NCBI RefSeq assembly: GCF_042664895.1
Contig: NZ_JBHTBQ010000011.1
Coordinates: 144,939-208,938, forward strand
DNA length: 64,000 bases
Direction: 5' to 3'
Source: Iodobacter arcticus
GTDB taxonomy: Bacteria; Pseudomonadota; Gammaproteobacteria; Burkholderiales; Chitinibacteraceae
The translations under genes and the position numbers were made by a program. This document shows positions 35,403 to 44,101 of this stretch, piece after piece. The number at the start of each line of letters is the position of its first letter. Position 1 is the stretch's first letter. The notes below the pieces were generated by a model. It made no database searches. It was not told where the DNA came from and saw only the letters and a list, made by a program, of their open reading frames with translations.

Positions 35403-35600
35403 ACCCGTCTCCACCCAAAATTATCGCGACAAAACAAAAACAGAATGAATAAAAATTGAATATAAAGTCACACTAGAAAGACAATCACCTTGATTATATA
35501 AATTTAAAAAATTTCTATAATCCAATCAGCAATATCAGTAGACTCTTTCAATAAATTCAGAAAAAATCAAAATTAATTAATGCTAATTCATCATAGCGCA

Positions 35601-35635
35601 AAAAAAAAGGCGACACCAGTGGTGCCGCCTTTTTT
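35601..35635 (-). terminator. Strong, probably bidirectional terminator after galU
   Basis: GGCGACACCA (35609-35618) and TGGTGCCGCC (35620-35629) pair with one mismatch. Eight A precede the hairpin and six T follow it, so the element works in both directions. It ends galU transcription and isolates the pse operon promoter downstream. Confidence 0.9.
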
Positions 35636-35656
35636 GCAAGCCTATTGAAATAGCAC

Positions 35657-36760
35657 TTAAGCTTTTAGACCCTTCACGTAAGCCGAGAATTCTTCTCCTA
35701 CTTCGCCATGCTTCATGCCATAAGCCATTGTCGCTTTTAAATAGCCTAGCTTAGAGCCACAATCGTAGCGGGTGCCGATGATTTTATGCGCGAGGATATG
35801 TTGTTCTTGCATCAGAGCAAAGATGCCATCGGTAAGCTGGATTTCACCGCCCTTACCGGGCTGCACATGCTGCAAGTGATGAAAAATACGCGGCGTTAAG
35901 ATATAACGGCCAACAACAGCTAGATTGGATGGCGCTTCTTCTGGTTTTGGTTTTTCGACGATATTGGTGATTTTCAAGCGCCCATTGCCATCTTGAATTT
36001 CTACAATGCCGTAAGAGCCGGTGTCTTGTTGCGGCACTTGTTCAACCCCCAAGATAGAGCAATGGGTGTCGCTGAATACATCAACCATGCGTTTCATTTC
36101 GCTAGTTGAGCCACCATCGATCAAATCGTCCGCCAGAATCACCGCAAATGGCTCATCGCCGACTACAGGTTTAGCGCAGAGCACGGCGTGGCCTAAGCCC
36201 AGCGCCTCTGGTTGGCGGATATAAATGCAGCTAACTGATTTTGGAATAATGCCACGCAGAATTTCCAGCAGCGCTTGCTTGTTTTTGGCTTCCAGCTCAA
36301 CTTCTAATTCATACGCTTTATCAAAGTGATCTTCAATGCTGCGTTTATTACGGCCGGTAATAAAGATCATTTCGGTAATGCCTGCCGCCAGCGCTTCCTC
36401 CACCGCATACTGAATCAGCGGTTTATCCACAACGGGCATCATTTCTTTTGGGCTAGCCTTGGTAGCGGGCAGAAAACGTGTGCCCATGCCTGCGACAGGG
36501 AATACAGCCTTGCGTACTTTTTGCATTTGGGAATCCTGATATGAAGTAGAGAGTAAACCTAATCTAAGGGCGGCACCCAATACCTGATCCGCCTGGCGCT
36601 GAAGCAGCGTGCCTGGCCACTGGGAAACAGCAGAGCGCCCAAGCCCTAGCGCATCGGCCAAGCGGGTTTGGGTACCAAACAATTTGATTGCTTCAGACTT
36701 TTGCATGACGTAATGTTTATCCAAATAAACACCACCGTCAAGGTATAAAGTTGGATTCAT
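35657..36760 (-). CDS. galU: UTP-glucose-1-phosphate uridylyltransferase with N-terminal Cro-like HTH extension
   Basis: 367 codons in one open frame. Residues 79-367 are a complete GalU (makes UDP-glucose): MQKVRKAVFPVAGMGTRFLP, then PKEMMPVVDKPLIQYAVEEA and VEKPKPEEAPSNLAVVGRYI. It has its own good start at ATG 36526 with AGGA upstream. Residues 19-70 (from ATG 36706) are a Cro/CI-type helix-turn-helix: SEAIKLFGTQTRLADALGLG then RSAVSQW. No stop codon separates the two parts. Either a fused HTH-GalU is made, or GalU is started internally and the HTH gene reads through into it. Residues 1-18 (from 36760) may be untranslated. Confidence 0.85.
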   Translation of the reverse strand: MNPTLYLDGGVYLDKHYVMQKSEAIKLFGTQTRLADALGLGRSAVSQWPGTLLQRQADQVLGAALRLGLLSTSYQDSQMQKVRKAVFPVAGMGTRFLPATKASPKEMMPVVDKPLIQYAVEEALAAGITEMIFITGRNKRSIEDHFDKAYELEVELEAKNKQALLEILRGIIPKSVSCIYIRQPEALGLGHAVLCAKPVVGDEPFAVILADDLIDGGSTSEMKRMVDVFSDTHCSILGVEQVPQQDTGSYGIVEIQDGNGRLKITNIVEKPKPEEAPSNLAVVGRYILTPRIFHHLQHVQPGKGGEIQLTDGIFALMQEQHILAHKIIGTRYDCGSKLGYLKATMAYGMKHGEVGEEFSAYVKGLKA

Positions 36761-36922
36761 GAATGTTTAATAAAATAAACATTGCTACGCCAATCCTTAG
36801 CTAAAGCAAAATACTTAGGAAAAGGCGTTTTTTGCAGGAGTGGCTTTCTGCAAAGCGCTAGCCAGGCAATCGTAACTAAAACACTCCTGCGGTAGCGCCC
36901 CTTAAGAAAGGTAAAAAGACCC

Positions 36923-39313
36923 TTAGCCCGCCAACATCCTTAGCAATGCCGGCTCATCTAAAATAGACACCCCCAAATCCTGCGCCTTAGTCAGCTTGCT
37001 ACCTGCATCGCTCCCCGCCACCACGTAGTGGGTTTTTTTCGAAACGCTGCCAGATACTTTACCTCCTGCGGCTTCGATCAGATCCTTGGCCGCATCGCGC
37101 GATAAAGTTGGCAGCGTGCCGGTTAGCACCAGCGTTTTATCTTTAAACACCCCGGCGATCGATTCAAGCTGTTCGGGCAACTGGCTTTCTAAATCTGCAC
37201 ACCATTTAGCCAAGCTCTGTAGTGATGCACGCCGCCCCTCTTCATCCAGCCAAGCCAGCAAAGCCTTGGCCACATCGCTAGGCAAAAAGGTGAGCGAAAG
37301 CCAATCGGCCTCAGCCAAGGCAGTTAAGCTGATGACTCGCTCAGCCAATTGACCACTACGCACAGTCGATAATTTAGGCACGCCCAGATGGGCGTAAAGC
37401 ACAGCGGGCTTTATTTTTTCGCGCAGCAAGCCACTTGGAGCATGCTCGTCTTTTGGGGTAATACCCGCAGCCAGCAAGGCATCGAGCGCGAGTTGGTTTT
37501 TAGGCTCAGCAAAAAATTCGCTAATCGCCACCGCCACGGTGTCACCAATATCAGGCAGGGATCGCAATAGCGGCGCCGGGGCATGGCGAATCAACTCCAA
37601 ACGTCCCAGCCAATCAGCCAGCGTTTTGGCGGTTGATTCACCCACATGGCGAATTCCCAGTGCAAATAAGAAACGAGCCAAGAGCGGTGTTTTGCTCGCA
37701 GCAATGCCGGTCAGCAAGTTTTCTGCCCATTTGGTTGCAAGGCGGCCCTGCGCAATGCTTTCCTCACTCACTCCTACGGCCCCATCTGCGGCGGCCTTCA
37801 TATTCTGAAAATCGGCCAGCGTTAAGGCGTATAAATCAGCCAGTGATTTCACATAGCCTAGATCAACCAAGCTCTCCACATAGCGCTCGCCAAGGCCGTC
37901 GATATCCATCATGCGGCGGCCTGCAAAGTGACGAATGGCTTCTTTGCGCTGCGCGGAACAGCTCAAGCCGCCTGAGCAACGCGCAATCGCCTCGCCTTCT
38001 TCACGCACCACGTGCGAGCCACAGACCGGGCAGGCTTTGGGTAGTGAAAACGCAGGGTAAAGCGGCTCTTGTGCGGGCGAGAATAAATCCACACCCGGCA
38101 TGTCTTTCATGGGGCGGCGCTCCAGCACCACACTCACTACCTCCGGAATCACATCTCCGGCGCGGCGCACGGCTACGGTATCGCCTACCCGCACATCTTT
38201 GCGTCTTGCTTCGTCTTCGTTATGCAGCGTGGCATTGGTTACGGTCACCCCCCCAACAAACACCGGCTGCAAGCGCGCCACAGGGGTGATCGCACCAGTG
38301 CGCCCCACCTGCACATCAATCGCCTCCACAATGGTTAAGGCTTCTTGAGCGGGGAATTTATGCGCCACTGCCCAGCGCGGCTCGCGGGTTCTGAAGCCCA
38401 GCTCTTTTTGCAGCGCCATGCTGTTGACTTTGTAAACCACGCCGTCGATATCAAAAGGCAAGCTGTCGCGAATCTCGGCAACATGGGCATGAAATTCGGC
38501 CAAGCCCGCTCCACCTTGCAGCACCGCCCGCTCCGCACAAACCGGAAAACCCAAACCTGCCAGCGCATCCAGCACGGCCGAATGCAAAGCAGGCTGCGGC
38601 CAGCCTTCAAGCACACCTAATCCATAGGCAAAGAAAGACAGCGGCCTTGCAGCGGCAATCGCTGGATCGAGCTGGCGCACTGCACCGGCAGCGGTATTTC
38701 TTGGATTTACAAAGGTTTTATCCCCTGCTGCCAATTGGCGCTCGTTCAGGCGATCAAAATCGTCGCGGCGCATATACACCTCGCCACGCACCTCTAAAAG
38801 CTGCGGCAGCACCTCACCGTGCAAACGCAGTGGAATCTGCAAAATGGTACGAATATTTTGTGTAACATCCTCGCCGGTCGCGCCATCCCCTCGTGTAGCG
38901 GCTTGTACCAGCACGCCGTTTTCATAGCGCAGGCTAATGGCCAAGCCATCGAACTTTAGCTCCGCCGCGTATTCAATCGCAGCGGCACTTAAAGGCAAAT
39001 CCAGCTCTTTACGCACACTGATATCAAAAGCCAATGCACCCGCTGGCGTAACATCGGTTTCGGTACGAATCGACAACATGGCAATGGTGTGGGTAACCGG
39101 CTCAAACTGCGGCAGCGGCTTGCCGCCCACTCGCAGCGTGGGCGAATCGGGCGTCGCCAATTCTGGATGCGCCATTTCCAGCCCTTGCAGCTCACGAAAC
39201 AGGCGATCGTACTCAGCATCAGGCACGGTGGGTGCGTCGAGTACATAGTATTCATGAGCATATTGGTGGAGTTGTTTGCGCAGAGATTGCGCCTGTTCTG
39301 GCAGAGTTGTCAT
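36923..39313 (-). CDS. ligA: NAD-dependent DNA ligase
   Basis: 796 residues. Seals nicks in replication and repair using NAD+. The adenylation site KFDG has Lys120. A four-cysteine zinc finger (CPVCGSHV ... ARCSGGLSC), helix-hairpin-helix repeats (about residues 520-640) and a C-terminal BRCT domain (about 720-796, DKTLVLTGTLPTLSRD) follow in the usual order. It is longer than E. coli LigA (671). Much of the excess lies around residues 82-115 and 640-710. The usual LSL-x-NAF-type motif before the active site is replaced by LSIRTETD, a variant I recall from other betaproteobacteria. Confidence 0.95.
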   Translation of the reverse strand: MTTLPEQAQSLRKQLHQYAHEYYVLDAPTVPDAEYDRLFRELQGLEMAHPELATPDSPTLRVGGKPLPQFEPVTHTIAMLSIRTETDVTPAGALAFDISVRKELDLPLSAAAIEYAAELKFDGLAISLRYENGVLVQAATRGDGATGEDVTQNIRTILQIPLRLHGEVLPQLLEVRGEVYMRRDDFDRLNERQLAAGDKTFVNPRNTAAGAVRQLDPAIAAARPLSFFAYGLGVLEGWPQPALHSAVLDALAGLGFPVCAERAVLQGGAGLAEFHAHVAEIRDSLPFDIDGVVYKVNSMALQKELGFRTREPRWAVAHKFPAQEALTIVEAIDVQVGRTGAITPVARLQPVFVGGVTVTNATLHNEDEARRKDVRVGDTVAVRRAGDVIPEVVSVVLERRPMKDMPGVDLFSPAQEPLYPAFSLPKACPVCGSHVVREEGEAIARCSGGLSCSAQRKEAIRHFAGRRMMDIDGLGERYVESLVDLGYVKSLADLYALTLADFQNMKAAADGAVGVSEESIAQGRLATKWAENLLTGIAASKTPLLARFLFALGIRHVGESTAKTLADWLGRLELIRHAPAPLLRSLPDIGDTVAVAISEFFAEPKNQLALDALLAAGITPKDEHAPSGLLREKIKPAVLYAHLGVPKLSTVRSGQLAERVISLTALAEADWLSLTFLPSDVAKALLAWLDEEGRRASLQSLAKWCADLESQLPEQLESIAGVFKDKTLVLTGTLPTLSRDAAKDLIEAAGGKVSGSVSKKTHYVVAGSDAGSKLTKAQDLGVSILDEPALLRMLAG

Positions 39314-39425
39314 TTTGTGGTCGTAGGCTGATTTTGGAATTAAAACGAGATAAATTTCAGAGGAAAGATCGCAATATCCTGACTATGCAGATAGCCAATC
39401 CCGTCAACTTAAACATCATGTTTTT

Positions 39426-39486
39426 CGTAGGGAGGGTAAAACCCGCGAGCGATGTTGAAAAATGCGCGGGTTGCACCCGCCCTACG
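39426..39486. repeat. Palindromic intergenic element, CGTAGGG...CCCTACG type
   Basis: 22-bp arms at 39426-39447 and 39465-39486 pair with three mismatches around a 17-nt loop (CGTAGGG, AACCCGCG / CGCGGGTT, CCCTACG). It lies in the 290-bp gap between the lipoprotein gene and ligA, both on the minus strand. The sequence is typical of dispersed proteobacterial intergenic palindromes. It could form a strong RNA hairpin between the two genes. The rest of the gap shows nothing recognisable. Confidence 0.65.
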
Positions 39487-39604
39487 ATGATTCAATATTG
39501 GTCATTGTGCTGCAGCGACATGGCAAATAACTCAGTTAATAAGATTGACTTCTACCACTCCTGCGGCATTGGGGCCGTCCGTGCCACTCCCAACATACGC
39601 CATG

Positions 39605-40168
39605 CTAGCGGGTAAAAATAGAAATCCCCATGCCTTGAAATGGCCCAAGCGGAGTGTTTTCTTGTTCAAACTGCTCGATACTGGGTGTGCCGCTCCAGAG
39701 CTTATAAACCAGCACGCCATCCTGAATGATAAAGATCACGTCAAAATGCCAGCCCGAAATAATTGTTTTTCGCTCAAAGTTTAAAAAATCCGCCCAGAAA
39801 TTACCATAGCGCTTTCTGACCGAGCTTTTTTGCTCAATTTCATAAGCAAAGCACGATGTTTGTGCCGCGATGCATGCCTGAATTTGCGGCGCTAATAAAC
39901 GCGGCTCACCTGCCCCGCTCAAAGCTAAGCGGCGCATTAAATCTGCGTAGCTCAGTACCACAATATTAGGTGTTTTAAGCGGATCCAGCCCCATTGCGTG
40001 CAATTGCTGCAAGCTGGTGGTTTCCAGAGAAATACTTTTAAATGCGTGCTCTGCCGTTTGATAATCGGGCCAAGGCGTACGGCTAATTTGCTCGGAATCG
40101 GGCAGAAGGGCAGCACAGGAAGTCAGGACTACACTGGCAATCGCACAGCTTACTTGGGCGCGTTTCAT
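39605..40168 (-). CDS. Putative lipoprotein, function unknown
   Basis: 187 residues. The N-terminus MKRAQVSCAIASVVLTSCAA is a lipoprotein signal with lipobox VLTSC, so the mature protein begins at Cys18, most likely in the outer membrane with Ala and Ala after it. The mature part contains WPDYQTAEHAFKSI, IQACIAAQTSCFAYEI and VRKRYGNFWADFLNFERKT. I recognise no catalytic motif. The two cysteines in ACIAAQTSC could form a disulfide. The gene sits between zipA (upstream) and ligA. Confidence 0.75.
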   Translation of the reverse strand: MKRAQVSCAIASVVLTSCAALLPDSEQISRTPWPDYQTAEHAFKSISLETTSLQQLHAMGLDPLKTPNIVVLSYADLMRRLALSGAGEPRLLAPQIQACIAAQTSCFAYEIEQKSSVRKRYGNFWADFLNFERKTIISGWHFDVIFIIQDGVLVYKLWSGTPSIEQFEQENTPLGPFQGMGISIFTR

Positions 40169-40258
40169 ACACCCTCCTGCAGCGTAACAGCGATATACTC
40201 ATATCGTCACTTTAGCCGAAAAATGCAGCACAATCTGCCTGTATTCACCCCAAAGTAG

Positions 40259-40285
40259 CAATGCCGCTGACGAGCAGCGGCATTG
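40259..40285 (-). terminator. Hairpin after zipA
   Basis: CAATGCCGCTG (40259-40269) and CAGCGGCATTG (40275-40285) form a perfect 11-bp stem with a 5-nt loop, 34 bp after the zipA stop codon. On the reverse strand the following bases are only moderately T-rich, so termination efficiency is uncertain. Confidence 0.75.
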
Positions 40286-40319
40286 TTGTAAAACTTATCA
40301 CCCTGCGCCTCTGCACAAC

Positions 40320-41516
40320 TCAGGCAAATAAGCGTAAAGCCGCTACCGACCCTGGCGCAATGCCTTTGTCGTCCATTTTGGCGTACAAAACACCTAGCTG
40401 CTTACGGATATTATCAAGGCTGGCCTCAGTCAGCGGCTTACTATTATCGTCTACCAGCTCACCGGATAAGGCTACAGATAAGTGCTGGGCAAACTCAGCA
40501 AAGTAATCGAATACCGAAACACCACCCGCTACCCGGGGCACGTCAAACAGTAGCGTCAGGCCCGTCGATGTATTACCAAAATGGCTATGGTCATGATTGG
40601 ATAAAGTAAAGAGAGTCTTACCCGAATCACTACGATAATGGAACGCGCCTTCAGGGCTGCGGATCAGGCCGGCATTTTCTGCCAGTAAGCGCACCCGCTC
40701 CATGGGGAACGGGCGGCTGGCCGCCATCACATTCAAGCCAATCAGCACATCTACGCCAGCGCAAAATTCGTCCAGATTAGTAGCCGCCACCAGTTTGGCC
40801 GAGCGCTGAGGAAAAGTCACCACCGCTTCATGCTCATCGACAAACTGCTGCACAGACATGCAAAAAGCATTGAGCTGCTCCGAGCTTAATGCCCCTTGAC
40901 GATCTGCTAGCTGCAAACCAATTTTCAATTCTTTATAACGTGAGCGCGCACTGGGCACACAGGCTTCCCAGCGACGATCCTGCGTAAAGCCCATTACCTG
41001 CACGCGTTTAGAGCCGCGAAACACGGGCAACTCTGTAGCGGCAATCAGCTCGGTGGCATGGATTTCAGCAATAAAATCAAGAGCAGGATCGAGCAAGCTG
41101 CTGGCCAGAGCCTCATGATCATCGCCCACAATCGCTGCAGGCTGAGCAGGCACTTCCACTGCAGTCACTGGCGCGCTGGGTACGGGGGCCGCAAGCGAAG
41201 AAGGCACAACAACAGGCTCTACATAAGGCTCACGCACTGGCGGAACTGCAACTTCAGCTTCGAATTCCGGCTCGGCAAACTGAGGCTCAAAACGATCAGC
41301 CACCTGTTCAGCGCGCTCTAAAGAGGGCTCCATACGGCTGGCTTCGCCAGTGCGCACCATGTTTTTGGGCACATCAAGTAAGGCATCACTTTCATTACGC
41401 GCAAACGCTTTGGAAGCTTGCTTACGATAGCGATATTCCTGCCACCAATTGAAGGCGTAAACGGTGGCGACAATCACGCCACCCACAATCAGCGATCCTA
41501 GTTGCAAATCGGTCAT
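40320..41516 (-). CDS. zipA: Cell division protein ZipA
   Basis: 398 residues. Membrane-anchored FtsZ-binding protein of the divisome. An N-terminal helix (LQLGSLIVGGVIVATVYAF, about residues 4-22) anchors it, followed by a charged region, a Pro/Val/Ala-rich linker (about 85-150) and the C-terminal FtsZ-binding domain (about 255-395, with ERVRLLAENAGLIRSPEGAFHY and LLFDVPRVAGGVSVFDYF). The order zipA-ligA is common in beta/gammaproteobacteria, where smc usually precedes zipA. Here smc is not next to it and a lipoprotein gene is inserted before ligA. Confidence 0.9.
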   Translation of the reverse strand: MTDLQLGSLIVGGVIVATVYAFNWWQEYRYRKQASKAFARNESDALLDVPKNMVRTGEASRMEPSLERAEQVADRFEPQFAEPEFEAEVAVPPVREPYVEPVVVPSSLAAPVPSAPVTAVEVPAQPAAIVGDDHEALASSLLDPALDFIAEIHATELIAATELPVFRGSKRVQVMGFTQDRRWEACVPSARSRYKELKIGLQLADRQGALSSEQLNAFCMSVQQFVDEHEAVVTFPQRSAKLVAATNLDEFCAGVDVLIGLNVMAASRPFPMERVRLLAENAGLIRSPEGAFHYRSDSGKTLFTLSNHDHSHFGNTSTGLTLLFDVPRVAGGVSVFDYFAEFAQHLSVALSGELVDDNSKPLTEASLDNIRKQLGVLYAKMDDKGIAPGSVAALRLFA

Positions 41517-42130
41517 TCTTTAGGTCTCTTGGCAAGTCGATCTATCATTGCGAATAGCACCCCAAGCAAAAGCTGATGCAACAAGGGTGAAATATCCGGG
41601 CCGATATCGGACCAGTCTATATTCAGTGTTAATTAGATAAGCGGCCTAACCATCTATTCAGCCACAACAGTTTTTCATCGGCACATGCAAAAATATCCAT
41701 TACAAATAGCCTTGATGAAAAAATCGTGACCCTATTCGGCCATTTTCTTACTTTATATGAGTTTATTTGCCAGCCAAGCCACATTGCCCATTGAGACATT
41801 TACGCGGCACTAAACTGCATTCATGTAAAAGGATACCAGACTTAAGCAACTCAGTATTCTTACTAAGCCTTATATTAGCTCAATTTTACTGTACTTTTTA
41901 CCTAGAGCCAGCGTGGCTAAACATCACAAGACACCGTTTCTACCCAGGTCATTCATGCTATTAATCACATTAGTATGCACTCATTAACAGCAAGGCAAAA
42001 ACCACGCGCCACACCGAACTCTTTTGCCTGGTGATAAAACTCAACGTCTTCAAATACTTACTCGCAATAAATCAAATAAAAAATAAACTACTTTAGAAAA
42101 CACTAATACAATTGTCACCATAAAAAAACA
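41517..42130. other. Gene-poor region upstream of zipA
   Basis: About 610 bp without a convincing gene. It contains a perfect 10-bp palindrome CCGATATCGG (41601-41610) about 85 bp upstream of the zipA start, which may be an operator. A 65-codon frame at 41767-41964 on the plus strand shows no protein-like composition or ribosome binding site. The AT-rich 3' half approaches the terminator of the DUF808 gene. Confidence 0.45.
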
Positions 42131-42157
42131 ATCAAGGGCAAATCAATTGCCCTTGAT
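42131..42157 (-). terminator. Terminator of the DUF808 gene
   Basis: ATCAAGGGCAA (42131-42141) and TTGCCCTTGAT (42147-42157) form a perfect 11-bp stem with a 5-nt loop. On the reverse strand it is followed by TGTTTTTTTA. This is a textbook intrinsic terminator. Confidence 0.92.
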
Positions 42158-42193
42158 ATTTAAAGCAGTGTCAAACACACCCTAAAACCTAGC

Positions 42194-43144
42194 TTAAGAC
42201 TTCACTGCTTTCAAAACCGTTGATAAACCCATCCAAGCCGCGAGTAAAGCAGCTCCGGCCAGTACACCCACCACGGCATCCAGCAAGCTAGGCAAGATCA
42301 CATGCAATACCGCACCTATGCCACTTAAGCGGCTTGCCGCTTCACTTAAGTGCTCAATCAATTCATGCGCAGGGGCAAAGCCATGGGTTAGGATGCCGCC
42401 ACCCACCATAAACATGGCGACCGTTCCCACTACGGCAAGCGTTTTCATAAGGTAAGGGGCACCCAACAAGCAGGCCGTGCCAATTTTATGCTGGATTTTT
42501 GTCAGCATATCGCTGCCTTGCTTTTTGCAGAGATAAAGCCCCGCGTCATCCAGCTTCACAATCCCCGCCACCAAGCCATAAACGCCCACTGTCATCACAA
42601 TGGCAATAATAGAAAGCACCGTCAGTTGCGACACAAACGGTGCTGCCGCAACAGTGCCAAGCGAGATCACGATAATTTCGGCAGAAAGCACAAAATCCGT
42701 CCGAATCGCGCCTTTAATTTTATCTTTTTCAAATGCCACCAAATCAATCGCCGGATTATCCAGAGCATGAGCCAGTGCTTCTTTTCCAGCCTGATCTTCG
42801 CCGCTGTGGTGTAAAAATTTATGCGCGAGCTTTTCAAAGCCTTCAAAACAAAGATAAGCGCCACCCAGCATCAGCAGCGGCGTAATCAGAATGGGAGCAA
42901 TGGCACTGATCGCCAAGGCAGCAGGCACCAGAATCAGCTTGTTGATAAACGAGCCTTTTGCCACTGCCCACACCACAGGTAGCTCACGCTCGGCACGCAC
43001 GCCTGAAACTTGCTCGGCATTTAAGGCCAGATCGTCTCCCAAAACGCCTGCGGTTTTTTTTGCTGCGATTTTGGTCATCAGCGCAACATCGTCTAAAACT
43101 GCGGCGATATCATCAAGTAATACTAAAAGACTGGTTCCGGCCAT
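42194..43144 (-). CDS. DUF808 (YedI-type) membrane protein
   Basis: 316 residues with about six to seven membrane helices. N-terminal LLVLLDDIAAVLDDVALMTKIAAKKTAGVLGDDLALNA is the family signature. Further conserved stretches are VPAALAISAIAPILITPLLMLGGAYLCFEG and KIKGAIRTDFVLSAEIIVISLG. The function of DUF808 proteins is unknown. It lies 28 bp after the end of the metallohydrolase gene on the same strand, so it may belong to the sulfur-stress unit. Confidence 0.87.
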   Translation of the reverse strand: MAGTSLLVLLDDIAAVLDDVALMTKIAAKKTAGVLGDDLALNAEQVSGVRAERELPVVWAVAKGSFINKLILVPAALAISAIAPILITPLLMLGGAYLCFEGFEKLAHKFLHHSGEDQAGKEALAHALDNPAIDLVAFEKDKIKGAIRTDFVLSAEIIVISLGTVAAAPFVSQLTVLSIIAIVMTVGVYGLVAGIVKLDDAGLYLCKKQGSDMLTKIQHKIGTACLLGAPYLMKTLAVVGTVAMFMVGGGILTHGFAPAHELIEHLSEAASRLSGIGAVLHVILPSLLDAVVGVLAGAALLAAWMGLSTVLKAVKS

Positions 43145-43172
43145 GTTTGCTCTCGTTAATTAATTTGTTTTT

Positions 43173-44039
43173 TTACAGCACATCCAAGGGGATTTTTAAG
43201 TAGCGCTGTCCATCTGCTTCAGCCTCTGGAAAGCCCCCGGCACGGATATTGATTTGAATCGCCGGTAAAATCAACTGCGGCATATCCAGTGTTTTGTCCC
43301 GCGCTTCACGCATCGCAATAAATGCCGCTTTATTGACCCCCTGATGCAAATGGATATTGGCCTTACGCTGCTCTGCAATGCTGGTTTGCCATTGCACCTG
43401 TGAGCGCCCTGCGGGCAAATAATCATGGCAAACAAATACGCGCGTTGTATCAGGCAAAGCCAGGAGCTGCTGAATTGAATCGTAAAGCAATGCAGCATCA
43501 CCCCCCGGAAAATCGCAACGGGCCGAGCCCACATCCGGCATAAACAGGGTGTCGCCCACAAACAGGGCATCGGCAATTAAATAGGCAATATCAGCCGGAG
43601 TATGCCCCGGCACAGACAGCACGGTGGCGTTTAATTGGCCAATTTGAAACACTTCACCCGCCGCAAACAAAACATCAAACTGGCTGCCATCTACGGCAAA
43701 ACCAGCTTCCAGACCAAACACCGGCTTAAAAATACGCTGCACTTGGTGAATCTGCTGGCCAATCGCTACTTTTCCTCCCAACTTTGCTTTTAAATATGCC
43801 GCAGCAGAAAGATGATCGGCATGAGCATGGGTTTCCAGTATCCATTCCACTTTTAAGGTATGGGCTGCCACAAACTCGATCAGGCGATCGGCACTGGCTG
43901 TGGAGGTGCGCCCAGATTTGGCATCGTAATCCAGCACCGTATCAATTAAAGCAGCACGACCACCCTGCCGATCAAACACGACGTAGCTAACTGTAGAAGT
44001 ATTCGGATCAAAAAAGGCTTCAACTTGAGGCAGCAGCAT
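43173..44039 (-). CDS. MBL-fold hydrolase, persulfide-dioxygenase (ETHE1/BLH)-like
   Basis: 288 residues. Metallo-beta-lactamase fold with THAHADHLSAA (His71, His73, Asp75, His76), VLSVPGHTPADIAYLI and FVGDTLFMPDVGSARCDFPGG, plus VFVCHDYLP. The combination is characteristic of ETHE1/BLH-type proteins, which oxidise glutathione persulfide to sulfite with non-haem iron. There is no rhodanese domain. It is divergent from the ArsR-type sensor across an operator-like palindrome, as in the bigR locus of Agrobacterium and Xylella. GGAG lies about ten bases before the ATG. Confidence 0.88.
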   Translation of the reverse strand: MLLPQVEAFFDPNTSTVSYVVFDRQGGRAALIDTVLDYDAKSGRTSTASADRLIEFVAAHTLKVEWILETHAHADHLSAAAYLKAKLGGKVAIGQQIHQVQRIFKPVFGLEAGFAVDGSQFDVLFAAGEVFQIGQLNATVLSVPGHTPADIAYLIADALFVGDTLFMPDVGSARCDFPGGDAALLYDSIQQLLALPDTTRVFVCHDYLPAGRSQVQWQTSIAEQRKANIHLHQGVNKAAFIAMREARDKTLDMPQLILPAIQINIRAGGFPEAEADGQRYLKIPLDVL

Positions 44040-44063
44040 TTTTTCTACTCCAGATTAAATATA

Positions 44064-44101
44064 TTTGAAAATATTATATATAAAACTATAATATATCAAA
44101 G
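44064..44101. promoter_or_regulatory. Overlapping divergent promoters with AT-rich operator palindrome
   Basis: ATATTATA (44071-44078) and TATAATAT (44087-44094) are perfect inverted arms. On the plus strand TTTGAA (44064-44069), 17 bp and TATAAT (44087-44092) form a promoter for the sensor gene. On the reverse strand TTTGAT (44100-44095), 16 bp and TATAAT (44078-44073) form one for the metallohydrolase gene. A repressor on the palindrome would block both. The plus transcript would start near 44099, almost at the ATG at 44102. Confidence 0.75.

Noticed and set aside
36761..36922. Terminator of ligA or a promoter of the HTH-GalU frame
   Set aside because: The gap has no clear stem with a T run and no convincing -35/-10 pair.
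38248..38254. C7 run inside ligA as a switch
   Set aside because: LigA is essential and a switch there would be lethal. Seven bases is within the range expected by chance.
37633..38289. 218-codon frame opposite ligA
   Set aside because: Shadow of the ligase gene with unlikely Arg/Ser/Pro-rich composition and no start signal.
41767..41964. 65-codon plus-strand frame upstream of zipA
   Set aside because: No ribosome binding site, no protein-like pattern, in an AT-rich intergenic stretch.
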